DNA of 64,000 nucleotides from Pseudolysinimonas kribbensis (lineage in GTDB: Bacteria > Actinomycetota > Actinomycetes > Actinomycetales > Microbacteriaceae), in contig NZ_BSVB01000001.1 in the NCBI RefSeq assembly GCF_030161895.1, positions 2,418,001 to 2,482,000 of the forward strand, given 5' to 3'. Of this stretch, positions 55,875 to 64,000 are shown one piece after another (position 1 is the first letter of the stretch; each line of letters begins with the position of its first letter). The notes beneath the pieces were generated by a model. The model was not told where the DNA came from. It did not search any database and saw only the letters and a list, made by a program, of their open reading frames with translations. The translations under genes were made by a program, and so were the position numbers.

Positions 55875-56590
55875 ACGCTAACATCGAGGACATGACCCCC
55901 GACGTCGAGGCCGAGATCGCCCGCGTGCGGGAGGAGGTCGCGCGACTGCACGGCGAACTCGTGCGCTACGGCCTCGTGATCTGGACCGGCGGCAACGTCT
56001 CGGGCCGGGTGCCCGGCACCGACTACTTCGTCATCAAGCCGTCGGGCGTGGCGTACGACGACCTGGCGCCCGACAACATGATCCTCTGCACCCTCGACGG
56101 CGAGGTCGTGCCCGGCACCGCCGGCAGCGAGCGCAGCCCCTCGAGCGACACCGCCGCGCACGCCTACGTCTACCGCGAGATGCCGGAGGTCGGCGGCGTC
56201 GTGCACACCCACTCGACCTACGCCGTCGCCTGGGCCGCGCGCGGCGAGGAGATCCCGTGCGTCATCACCGGGATGGCCGACGAGTTCGGCGGGCCGATCC
56301 CGGTCGGCCCGTTCGCCGTGATCGGCGACGACTCGATCGGCCGCGGCATCGTCGAGACCCTGCGCGGGCACCGCTCGCGCGCCGTGCTCATGCAGAACCA
56401 CGGTCCGTTCACGATCGGCGCGAACGCGAACGACGCGGTCAAGGCGGCGGTCATGTGCGAGGACGTGGCACGGTCGGTGCACCTCGCCATGCAGGCCGGG
56501 CCGGTGGTGCCCATCCCGCAGGAGAAGATCGACAGCCTCTACGCGCGGTACCAGAACGTGTACGGGCAGGCCGGCGACGCGCGGCGATGA
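55871..56590 (+). CDS. araD: L-ribulose-5-phosphate 4-epimerase AraD
   Basis: 239 aa. Converts L-ribulose-5-phosphate to D-xylulose-5-phosphate. VARLHGELVRYGLVIWTGGNVSGRVPGTDYFVIKPSGVAYDDL, VHTHSTYAVAWAARGEEIPCV with the zinc His pair, VLMQNHGPFTIGANANDAVKAAVMCEDVARSVHLAMQ with the third His, and the C-terminal LYARYQNVYGQ. GTG at 55871, with AGGAG upstream and a 4-base overlap with the regulator stop; the ATG before EDMTPDV lies further in. Confidence 0.95.
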   Translation: MNANIEDMTPDVEAEIARVREEVARLHGELVRYGLVIWTGGNVSGRVPGTDYFVIKPSGVAYDDLAPDNMILCTLDGEVVPGTAGSERSPSSDTAAHAYVYREMPEVGGVVHTHSTYAVAWAARGEEIPCVITGMADEFGGPIPVGPFAVIGDDSIGRGIVETLRGHRSRAVLMQNHGPFTIGANANDAVKAAVMCEDVARSVHLAMQAGPVVPIPQEKIDSLYARYQNVYGQAGDARR

Positions 56591-58163
56591 CGGTCTTCGA
56601 CGACGCCGCGCTGGGCATCGAGCTCGGATCGACCCGCATCAAGGCATGCCTCATCGCACCCGACGCCACGGTGCTCGCGGCCGGCTCGTACGAGTGGGAG
56701 AACCAGCTCGTCGACGGGCTGTGGACCTACGCGCTCGACGAGGTGTGGTCCGGATTGCGGGCCGCGTACGCCGACCTGGTCGCCGACGCCGAGGCGCGGC
56801 ACGGCTCCCGGCCGACCCGCCCCGCGGCCATCGGCGTCTCGGCGATGATGCACGGCTACCTCGCGTTCGACGAAGCGGGCGAGCTGCTTGCGCACTTCCG
56901 CACGTGGCGCAACACCAACACGGGCCCCGCGGCGGCCGAGCTCACCGAGCTGCTCGGGGTCAACATCCCGCTCCGGTGGTCGATCGCCCACCTGCAGCAG
57001 GCGGTGCGGGATGCCGAACCCCACGTGCCGTCGATCCGTTGGGTGACGACGCTGGCGGGCTACGTGCACGCCGCGCTCACGGGTCGCCGCGTGCTCGGCG
57101 TCGGCGATGCGTCGGGGATGTTCCCCATCGACCCCGCCACCGGCGACTACGACGCGGCGATGGTCGCGCGCTACGACGAGCTCGCCGCGGGCACGACGCT
57201 GGCCGCGCCGCTGCGCGACCTCCTGCCGCAGGTGCTCTCGGCGGGCGAGGACGCGGGGGAGCTCACCGCCGAGGGGCGGCGCTGCTCGACCCGACGGGCG
57301 GGCTGGCGGCCGGCATCCCGCTCGCCCCGCCCGAGGGCGACGCGGGCACGGGCATGGTCGCGACGAACGCGATCGCGCCGCGCACCGGCAACGTGAGCGC
57401 CGGCACGAGCATCTTCGCGATGGTCGTGCTCGAGCGGCCGCTGCGCGAGGTCCACCACGAGCTCGACGTCGTGACGACGCCAGTCGGCGATCCGGTGGCG
57501 ATGGTGCACTGCAACAACGGGGCGAGCGAGCTCGCGGGCTGGGTCGGTCTCTTCACCCGGTTCGCGGCCGCCGCGGGATCGCCGCTCGAGGCCGACGCCG
57601 TGTACGAGACGCTGTTCCGCGAGGCGCTCGAGGGCGAGCCCGACGCGGGCGGGCTGCTCGCCTACAACCACCTCGCCGGCGAGCCGATCGCGGGGCTCGA
57701 CGAGGGCCGTCCGCTGTTCGTGCGCACCCCCGAGAGCCGGCTCACGCTCGCCAATGTCTTCCGCGCTCAGCTGTACGGCGTCTTCGGCACCCTGGCCCTG
57801 GGCATGCGCGTGCTCGACGACGAGGGCGTCGGCCTCGACCGGATGTATGCGCACGGCGGCATGTTCCGCACTGCCGGGGTTGCGCAGCGCTTCCTCGCCG
57901 GGGCGCTGGGGGCACCCGTGAGCGTCGCCGAGACCGCCTCCGAGGGCGGCGCGTGGGGCATGGCCGTGCTCGCCGCGTTCCGGGCGGCCGTGCGCGCCGG
58001 CAGCACCGCCGACCTCGCGAGCTACCTGACCGATCGCGTGTTCGCCGGCCCCGCGCCGGTCACCGCCGAACCCGACCCGGCCGACGTCGCGGGGTTCTCC
58101 GCCTACCTCGACCGCTACCGCGCCGGCCTCGCCGTCGAGCGCGCCGCGGTCGACAGCCTCTAG
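56587..58163 (+). CDS. araB: FGGY-family sugar kinase, L-ribulokinase by context (frame break at 57273-57276)
   Basis: About 525 aa. Phosphorylates L-ribulose by context (between araD and araA). [55 protein letters not shown] is the family start. [56 protein letters not shown] and [44 protein letters not shown] are later FGGY motifs. The break GAGGGGCGGCG restores to GAGGGCGCGGCG, giving [32 protein letters not shown]. Such kinases are often labelled xylulokinase, so the substrate rests on context. ATGA overlap with araD. Confidence 0.88.
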
Positions 58164-58182
58164 ATCCTCGAAAGGACATCCC

Positions 58183-59702
58183 GTGAGCCGCTCCATCGTG
58201 CCCGACCTCAAGACCTTCACCGTCTGGTTCCTCACCGGCAGCCAGGGGCTGTACGGCGAGGAGACGCTGCGCCAGGTGGCCGAGCAGTCGCAGGCGGTCG
58301 CGGCCGGACTGGCGGGCTCGCCCGACATCCCGGTCACGGTCGAGTGGAAGCCGGTGCTGACCGACTCCGCCGCGATCCGGCGGGCGATGCTCGAGGCGAA
58401 CGCCGACGACTCGGTCATCGGCGTCATCGCGTGGATGCACACCTTCAGCCCGGCGAAGATGTGGATCGCCGGTCTCGACGCGCTGCAGAAGCCGCTGCTG
58501 CACCTGCATACCCAGGCGAACGTCGACCTGCCGTGGGGCGAGATCGACTTCGACTTCATGAACCTCAACCAGGCCGCGCACGGCGACCGCGAGTTCGGCT
58601 ACATCGAGTCGCGCCTGAACGTGCCGCGCACCACCGTCGTCGGGCACGTCTCCGATCCGGCCGTCACCGGGCGGGTCGGTGTCTGGACCCGCGCCGCCGC
58701 CGGCCGTGCCGCCACCCGCGAGATGAAGGTCGCGCGATTCGGCGACAACATGCGCTACGTGGCCGTCACCGAGGGCGACAAGACGGAGGCGGAGCTGCGG
58801 CTCGGCGTGCAGGTCAACACCTGGGGCGTCAACGAGCTCGTGGAGGCCGTGGCGGCGTCCACGACACAGGACGTCGACGCGCTCGTGGACGAGTACCTCT
58901 CGCTCTACGACGTGCAGCCCGGACTGCGACCGGGCGCCGAGCGGCACGAGTCGCTGCGGGAGGGCGCGCGCATCGAGCTCGGGCTGCGCTCGTTCCTCGA
59001 GGCGGGGGCTTCCACGCCTTCACCGACTCGTTCGAGGACCTCGGCGACCTGAAGCAGCTGCCCGGCCTCGCGGTGCAGCGGCTCATGGCCGACGGGTACG
59101 GCTTCGGCGCGGAGGGCGATTGGAAGACCGCGGTGCTCGTGCGCACCGCCGCCGTGATGGGCGCCGGCCTGCCGGGCGGCGCGAGCCTCATGGAGGACTA
59201 CACGTACCACCTCGAGCCGGGGCACGAGCTCATCCTCGGCGCGCACATGCTCGAGGTCTCCCCGACCCTGACGACGGCCAAGCCGAGCCTCGAGATCCAC
59301 CCGCTCGGCATCGGCGGCAAGGACGACCCGGTGCGGCTGGTCTTCACCGCCGACCCCGGACCCGCGGTCGTCGTGGCGCTCAGCGACATGCGCGATCGGT
59401 TCCGGCTCGTGGCGAACGTCGTCGAGAACGTCGACCTGCCGCAGCCGATGCCGAAGCTCCCGGTCGGCCGGGCGATCTGGAAGCCGCAGCCGGATTTCCG
59501 CACCTCCGCGACCGCGTGGCTCACGGCGGGCGCCGCCCACCACACGGTCATGTCGACCCAGGTCGGCGTCGACGTGTTCCGCGACTTCGCGAAGATGTCG
59601 GGCATCGAGCTGCTGGTCATCGACGACGCGACCACGATCGACGCCTTCGAGCAGACCGTGCGCTGGAACGCGGCGTACTACCGCCTCGCCCAGTCGATCT
59701 AG
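58183..59702 (+). CDS. araA: L-arabinose isomerase AraA (frame break at 59004-59008)
   Basis: About 506 aa. Converts L-arabinose to L-ribulose with Mn2+. [33 protein letters not shown] at the start; [42 protein letters not shown]; metal-binding Glu in [13 protein letters not shown] and [26 protein letters not shown], His in [20 protein letters not shown]. Break GCGGGGGCTTC restores to GCGGGCGGCTTC giving [47 protein letters not shown] preceded by GAAAGGA. Confidence 0.95.
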
Positions 59703-59728
59703 CGGGTTGGATACGCGGTCTCCGGCCG

Positions 59729-60273
59729 CTACTCGACCACCTCGCGGGCCAGGCCCTCGATCACCTGCGCGTGCGGCAGCGCCGCGAGCACCGCGCCCGG
59801 CAGCTCGACCTTGCTGCCGCGGATGCCCGACCCGACGATCGCGCGCGGCAGCGCCGGGATGCGCACGTCGATGTACAGCGCCCAGTCGTCGGGCAGGCCG
59901 ATGGGCGTGATGCCGCCGTACTCCATGCCGGTCAGGGCGACCGCGTCGTCCATGGGGGCGAAGCTCGCCTTGCGCGCGTCGAGCAGCCTGCGCACAACGC
60001 CGTTGACATCCGCGCGCGTGGTCGCGAGCACGACGCACGCGGCGTAGCGGGTCTCCTCCCCGCGGCGGCCGGCGATGACGACGCAGTTGGCCGAGATGTC
60101 GAGGCCGACGCCGTACGTCGCGCAGAACGCGGCGGTGTCGGCGAGCGCGGCATCGATGGGCGCGACGTCGACCTCCGCCGCCGCGTCGCCGAGCGCGTCG
60201 AGCGCCGCCACGACGGGGGAGCGAGCAGCTCCGGATGGCGCAGGGCGGGCACGAGGGCGAGCGAGCCGGTCAT
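59729..60273 (-). CDS. YbaK/Cys-tRNA(Pro) deacylase-type editing domain protein (frame break at 60215-60219)
   Basis: About 181 aa. Stand-alone aminoacyl-tRNA editing fold. [131 protein letters not shown] has the K...[13 protein letters not shown] signature of the YbaK/ProX-like family. GACGGGGGAGC restores to GACGGGGCGAGC for a continuous frame. ATG at 60271-60273. Terminates before the araA gene end (27-bp gap). Confidence 0.87.
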
Positions 60274-60407
60274 GGCTCCATTGTGGAGCAGCCGGATGCC
60301 CTCGCCGGCGTGCGGAGTCACCCTCCGGATCGACTAGCATCATTGCTTCAGCTAACGATCCCGGCCTCGACGGTGAGACCCGAATCACCCCCACCGGAAG
60401 GCGTGCG

Positions 60408-62201
60408 TTGACCACCCCCGCAACCCGAGAGCGCTCGGGCATGTTCCACCAGGACCACCCGCGCTACAAATGGATCGCGCTCAGCAACACGACGCTGGGG
60501 ATGCTGATGGCGACGATCAACGGCTCGATCGTGCTCATCTCGCTGCCCGCGATCTTCAAGGGCATCGACCTCGATCCGCTCGACCCGAACAGCACGAGCT
60601 ACCTGCTGTGGATGCTCATGGGCTTCATCCTCGTGACCGCCGTGCTGGTCGTGAGCTTCGGCCGCCTCGGCGACATCTACGGCCGGGTGCGCATCTACAA
60701 CATCGGCTTCGCGGTCTTCACGGTCGCCTCGATCGCGCTCGTCTTCGACCCGTTCACGGGCGGCGCCGGAGCGATGTGGCTCATCCTGCTGCGCGTGCTG
60801 CAGGCCGTCGGCGGCGCGATGATCTTCGCGAACTCGACCGCCATCCTGACCGACGCCTTTCCGGCGACCCGCCGCGGCTTCGCGCTCGGCATCAACCAGA
60901 TCGCCGCGATCGCCGGCACCTTCCTCGGCCTGATCCTCGGCGGCGTGCTCGCCGTCGTCGACTGGCACGCGGTCTTCATCGTGAGCGTGCCGTTCGGGAT
61001 CCTCGGCACCGTCTGGTCGTTCGTGTCGCTGCACGAGGTCGGCGCGCGCGGCACCGGGCGCATCGACTGGTGGGGCAACCTGCTCTTCGCGGTCGGCCTG
61101 TTCGCGCTGCTCATCGGGATCACCTACGGCATCCAGCCCTACGGCGACTCCTCCACCGGGTGGGGCAACCCGTGGGTGCTCGGCGGCATCATCGGCGGGG
61201 TGGTGATCCTCGCCGCGTTCGTCGTGCTCGAGTACTTCGTGAAGGACCCGATGTTCAACCTGCGGCTCTTCAAGATCCGCGCGTTCACGTTCGGCAACCT
61301 CGCGGGACTGCTCGCCTCGGTCGGCCGCGGCGGTCTCCAGTTCATGCTCATCATCTGGCTCCAGGGCATCTGGCTGCCGCTGCACGGCTACTCCTACGAG
61401 TCGACGCCGTTCTGGGCGGGCATCTACCTGCTGCCGCTGACCGTCGGGTTCCTCGTCTCGGGACCGCTGTCGGGCACGCTCTCCGACCGGTTCGGCGCCC
61501 GCACGTTCGCGACGGCGGGCCTGATGATCGTGGCGGGTACCTTCCTGCTCCTGCTGGTGATCCCGGTGGACTTCCCCTACTGGCTCTTCGCCGTGATCAT
61601 CTTCGTGAACGGGATCGGGTCGGGCATGTTCGCGGCGCCGAACCGCACGGCGATCATGAACTCCGTTCCGGCGGCGCAACGCGGGGCGGCATCCGGGATG
61701 ACGGGCACGTTCCAGAACGCCGGCAACTCGCTCTCGATCGGCATCTTCTTCTCGCTCATGATCGGCGGCCTGGCGAGCACGCTGCCCAAGGCGCTGACCG
61801 CCGGACTCACGGCACACCACGTGCCGGCCGCGGGCGTCGCGGCGGCCGCGCAGATCCCGCCGGTCGGCAACCTGTTCGCGGCGTTCCTGGGAATCAACCC
61901 GATCGACGCGCTCCTGCAGCAGCTGACCGCCGCGGGCACCATCGCCCGGGATGCCATCCCCGCCGCCGACCTGAAGGCGCTGACCGGGCACCAGTTCTTC
62001 CCGGCGCTCATCTCCGATCCGTTCCACTCGGGTCTCGTGATCGTCTTCATCGCGGCCGCCATCATGTCGGTCATCGGCGCGCTCGCCTCGGTCGTCATGG
62101 GCGGCAAGTACATCCACGAGACCGAGCCGGTGCGCACCGTCGGGCCGGGCACCGAGTCGACCGAGACGGTGGATCCCGCGCAGGCCCTCAGCGACGTCTG
62201 A
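60408..62201 (+). CDS. MFS drug/solute exporter, DHA2-type (14 TM)
   Basis: 597 aa. Likely drug/proton antiporter of the DHA2 class. [31 protein letters not shown] (TM1), [46 protein letters not shown] (the [10 protein letters not shown] loop motif A), [55 protein letters not shown] and [43 protein letters not shown] use the TTG at 60408 because GGAAGG sits 7 bases upstream; ATG 60441 is an alternative. The C-terminus has a cytoplasmic tail [13 protein letters not shown]. Confidence 0.92.
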   Translation: MTTPATRERSGMFHQDHPRYKWIALSNTTLGMLMATINGSIVLISLPAIFKGIDLDPLDPNSTSYLLWMLMGFILVTAVLVVSFGRLGDIYGRVRIYNIGFAVFTVASIALVFDPFTGGAGAMWLILLRVLQAVGGAMIFANSTAILTDAFPATRRGFALGINQIAAIAGTFLGLILGGVLAVVDWHAVFIVSVPFGILGTVWSFVSLHEVGARGTGRIDWWGNLLFAVGLFALLIGITYGIQPYGDSSTGWGNPWVLGGIIGGVVILAAFVVLEYFVKDPMFNLRLFKIRAFTFGNLAGLLASVGRGGLQFMLIIWLQGIWLPLHGYSYESTPFWAGIYLLPLTVGFLVSGPLSGTLSDRFGARTFATAGLMIVAGTFLLLLVIPVDFPYWLFAVIIFVNGIGSGMFAAPNRTAIMNSVPAAQRGAASGMTGTFQNAGNSLSIGIFFSLMIGGLASTLPKALTAGLTAHHVPAAGVAAAAQIPPVGNLFAAFLGINPIDALLQQLTAAGTIARDAIPAADLKALTGHQFFPALISDPFHSGLVIVFIAAAIMSVIGALASVVMGGKYIHETEPVRTVGPGTESTETVDPAQALSDV

Positions 62202-62219
62202 GCCCCGGCGGCGCGCGGG

Positions 62220-62879
62220 TCAGGCGGGAGCGGCGGCGGCCGCGAGGTAGGCGCGCGCGTGCGCGACGAGCGCACCGCGATCGCCGCCCCGCAGCGCCTC
62301 GGAGGAGATGAGCTCGCTGCCGGCGCCCACCGCGACGGCTCCGGCGGCGATCCACTCGGCGACCGCGTCGCCCCGGATGCCGCCGGTCGGCACGAACGCG
62401 ACGTCGGGGAACGGACCGCGCAGCGCGCGCAGCAGCGCCGGGCCGCCGATCGACGCCGGGAACAGCTTGACCAGCTCGACCCCGTTCGCGACGACCTGCT
62501 GCACCTCGGTCGCCGTGTAGGCGCCGATGATGGCGGGACCGTCGCCGGCCCGGATCGCCGCCACCACATCCGCGTCGAATCCGGGCGACACGAAGAACGC
62601 GGCACCCGCGTCGCGGGCACCGGCGACCTGCTCGGGCGTCGTGAGGGTGCCGGCACCCACGAGCGCACGGTCGCCGTACCGATGCACGGCCTCGGCGATC
62701 ACGCGCCCGGCATCCGGGACCGTGTAGGTCACCTCGATCGAGGTCGCGCCCGCCTCGACCAGGGCCTCGACCGCGATGAGGGCGAGGTCGGCGTCCGGAG
62801 CGCGCAGGGTCGCGATGACGCGATCGGCGCGGATCCGCTCGAGGACGTCGTGATCGGGGCGCTCGGGGTGGGTGCTCAT
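62220..62879 (-). CDS. eda: 2-keto-3-deoxy-6-phosphogluconate aldolase family (Eda-like)
   Basis: 219 aa. Cleaves KDPG (or a related 2-keto-3-deoxy phosphate sugar acid) to pyruvate and glyceraldehyde-3-phosphate. Motifs: RVIATLRAPDADLALIAVEALVEAGATSIEVTYTVPDA with the catalytic Glu, VGAGTLTTPEQVAGARDAGAAFFVSPGFDADV, LVKLFPASIGGPALLRALRGPFPDVAFVPTGGI with the Schiff-base Lys in VKLFPAS. ATG at 62877-62879; overlaps the kinase stop by 4 bases, so kinase and aldolase form one operon. Confidence 0.94.
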   Translation of the reverse strand: MSTHPERPDHDVLERIRADRVIATLRAPDADLALIAVEALVEAGATSIEVTYTVPDAGRVIAEAVHRYGDRALVGAGTLTTPEQVAGARDAGAAFFVSPGFDADVVAAIRAGDGPAIIGAYTATEVQQVVANGVELVKLFPASIGGPALLRALRGPFPDVAFVPTGGIRGDAVAEWIAAGAVAVGAGSELISSEALRGGDRGALVAHARAYLAAAAAPA

Positions 62880-63853
62880 GGGATGACGGCTCCTGCCGGG
62901 TCGTGGGCGGCGTGGTCGTGGGTCGAGCGCAGCACGCGCTCGGCGAGGCGATGCCCGCCGGCGAGGGCGGCGTCGAGGTCGCCGTCGTCGAGGATCGCCG
63001 CGAGGTATCCGGCGGCGAAGGCGTCGCCCGCGCCGATCGCCTCCGTGATCGTGACCGCGTCCGGGCGCAGGCGGCGCGACACCGGTCCATCGAACGCGGT
63101 CACGGCGCCGCCGTCGTGCTTGAGCACCAGACGCCGGGGCGCGGGCAGGGCGCGGCGCACGGCATCCGGATCGTCGGAGCCGACGATGATGCGGGCCTCC
63201 TCCTCGCCGAGCAGCACGAGGTCGGAGCCCGCGGCCAGCTCGCGCAGGACGTCGGCGCCCTCCCGCTCCCGCCCGCGCCAGAGCGCGGGACGCCAGTTGG
63301 CGTCGAAGGCGAGGAGGGCGCGAGGGGCGGCGGAGCGCAGCGCCCGCGTCAGCTCGAGCGTCGTCGGCGACAGCGCCGGGGTGATCCCCGTGACGTGCAC
63401 GGCCTGCACGCCGTCGAGGATCGCCCGCACGGACGCCTCGTCCAGGTACTCGGGGCCGAGTGCGCTGGCTGCGGATCCCGCGCGGTAGTAGTGCATGCGG
63501 CTGGCGCCGAGCGGCAGATCCGTCGCCGCGCCGGTGCCCCCGCCGCGCTCCTTGACGTACATGCCGGTGGCCCGCGCCGGATCGACGCGCACCGCGGAGG
63601 TGTCCACGCCGAGCTGTGACGCCCGCGCCACGAGATGGCGGCCGAAACCGTCGTCGCCCACCGCGGTGAGCAGGGCCGACGGGATGCCGGCGGCGACCAG
63701 GCCGATCGCCGTGTTGAGCTCGGCGCCTCCGATCGATCGCTCGAAGTCCGCGGACTCCTCGAGCGGACCGGGGCGCCCGGCGACGAGCACGATGAGCGCT
63801 TCGCCCAGACAGGCGACTCGGGGTGCCGGCATGGGGCCGAGGATAGTCGTCAT
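62876..63853 (-). CDS. PfkB-family sugar kinase, 2-keto-3-deoxygluconate kinase-like
   Basis: 325 aa. RVACLGEALIVLVAGRPGPLEESADFERSIGGAELNTAIGLVAAGIPSALLTAVGDDGFGRHLVARASQLGV is the KdgK-like start; FDANWRPALWRG and ITEAIGAGDAFAAGYLAAIL give the C-terminal PfkB motif with catalytic Asp. With the aldolase it converts a 2-keto-3-deoxy sugar acid to glycolytic intermediates. The next gene downstream on the same strand in the operon is the aldolase; upstream lies an amidohydrolase, 26 bases away. Confidence 0.9.
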   Translation of the reverse strand: MTTILGPMPAPRVACLGEALIVLVAGRPGPLEESADFERSIGGAELNTAIGLVAAGIPSALLTAVGDDGFGRHLVARASQLGVDTSAVRVDPARATGMYVKERGGGTGAATDLPLGASRMHYYRAGSAASALGPEYLDEASVRAILDGVQAVHVTGITPALSPTTLELTRALRSAAPRALLAFDANWRPALWRGREREGADVLRELAAGSDLVLLGEEEARIIVGSDDPDAVRRALPAPRRLVLKHDGGAVTAFDGPVSRRLRPDAVTITEAIGAGDAFAAGYLAAILDDGDLDAALAGGHRLAERVLRSTHDHAAHDPAGAVIP

Positions 63854-63879
63854 CTCACCGGGTGCACAGTCGGTTGCAC

Positions 63880-64000
63880 TCAGCGCAACGACTCGGCGCC
63901 CCGCACGGCGCGGCCCGCGATCGCGGCGTTCCGGCGGCCGCCCTCGACGACCCGCACGCCGTTGACCCGTACCTGCCGGATGCCCTCGGGTCGGCGCCGC
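63880..64000 (-). CDS. C-terminal end of an amidohydrolase (N-acyl-D-amino-acid deacylase type; start outside window)
   Basis: Partial CDS running off the window's right edge. Only about 39 residues are in view: RRRPEGIRQVRVNGVRVVEGGRRNAAIAGRAVRGAESLR then TGA. The pattern PEGIxxVxVNGxxVxxGG near a C-terminus is typical of D-aminoacylase/dihydroorotase-like amidohydrolases. Linked with KDG-kinase and aldolase genes, which in other actinobacteria accompany D-amino-acid or glucosaminate breakdown. Confidence 0.55.
   Translation of the reverse strand, partial: RRRPEGIRQVRVNGVRVVEGGRRNAAIAGRAVRGAESLR

Overview
The window is uniformly GC-rich, densely packed with genes that mostly overlap by 4 bases (ATGA or GTGA), and uses many GTG starts. 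Gene content (a DUF2510-type membrane protein, DUF6328, MscL next to an FmdB zinc ribbon, GalU next to a RimJ-like acetyltransferase, LacI and HutC-type GntR regulators) points to an actinobacterium, most probably Microbacteriaceae and Microbacterium-like. That placement is inference. The DNA looks chromosomal. I see no phage, insertion sequence, integron or CRISPR array, and one tRNA gene, tRNA-Ala(CGC).

Layout. 1-6.8 kb: end of a membrane protein, a galTK operon behind a 16-bp palindrome, an alpha/beta hydrolase, two aldo-keto reductases and an atypical SDR. 6.9-15.7 kb: housekeeping genes (a degenerate SF1-helicase-like protein of about 1250 aa, mscL, an FmdB-type zinc ribbon, 5-formyl-THF cyclo-ligase, galU, RimJ-like acetyltransferase, tRNA-Ala, LysE exporter). 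15.8-22.7 kb: a CUT1 sugar importer without its own ATPase, with two paralogous GntR regulators, an oxidoreductase and an alcohol dehydrogenase. 22.8-39.3 kb: a long co-directional operon with an oligopeptide-type ABC importer (B, C, D, F and lipoprotein), two Gfo/Idh/MocA oxidoreductases, a ThuA protein, two sugar-isomerase TIM barrels, an epimerase, a copper amine oxidase, a SIS isomerase, a BadF-type kinase and a succinate-semialdehyde-type dehydrogenase. 39.8-44.2 kb: a LacI regulator and a Gfo-DUF993-TIM-barrel operon behind a clear operator. 44.5-51.3 kb: a second CUT1 importer with a glycerophosphodiesterase, divergent from a NagB-like isomerase and a BadF kinase, with a GntR regulator. 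51.4-54.8 kb: MgtC, alcohol dehydrogenase, DUF6328, Dps and a PNPOx-fold protein. 54.8-59.7 kb: arabinose operon (LacI, araD, araB-like, araA). 59.7-64 kb: YbaK, an MFS exporter, KDPG aldolase, a PfkB kinase and the end of an amidohydrolase.

Reading caution. About 31 frame breaks interrupt otherwise well-conserved genes. In 24 of them the protein is restored by putting one C back into a GGGCG context that now reads GGGG (either strand). In 4 it is restored by putting one C back into TCCCTC that now reads TCCTC. Three do not fit either rule. This looks like a systematic sequencing or consensus error, not gene decay, so I annotate the restored genes over their full spans and give the break position in each entry. 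Two apparent protein fusions (permease-ATPase near 25.87 kb and epimerase-amine oxidase near 32.14 kb) are products of the same error.

The most novel-looking system is the 22.8-39.3 kb operon. It couples a peptide/oligosaccharide-type importer and sugar-oxidising or isomerising enzymes of the ThuA/Gfo/TIM-barrel type to a copper amine oxidase and an aldehyde dehydrogenase, which suggests catabolism of an amine-bearing glycoside or amino sugar. The GPD-importer/NagB/BadF locus at 44.5-51.3 kb is a second candidate.
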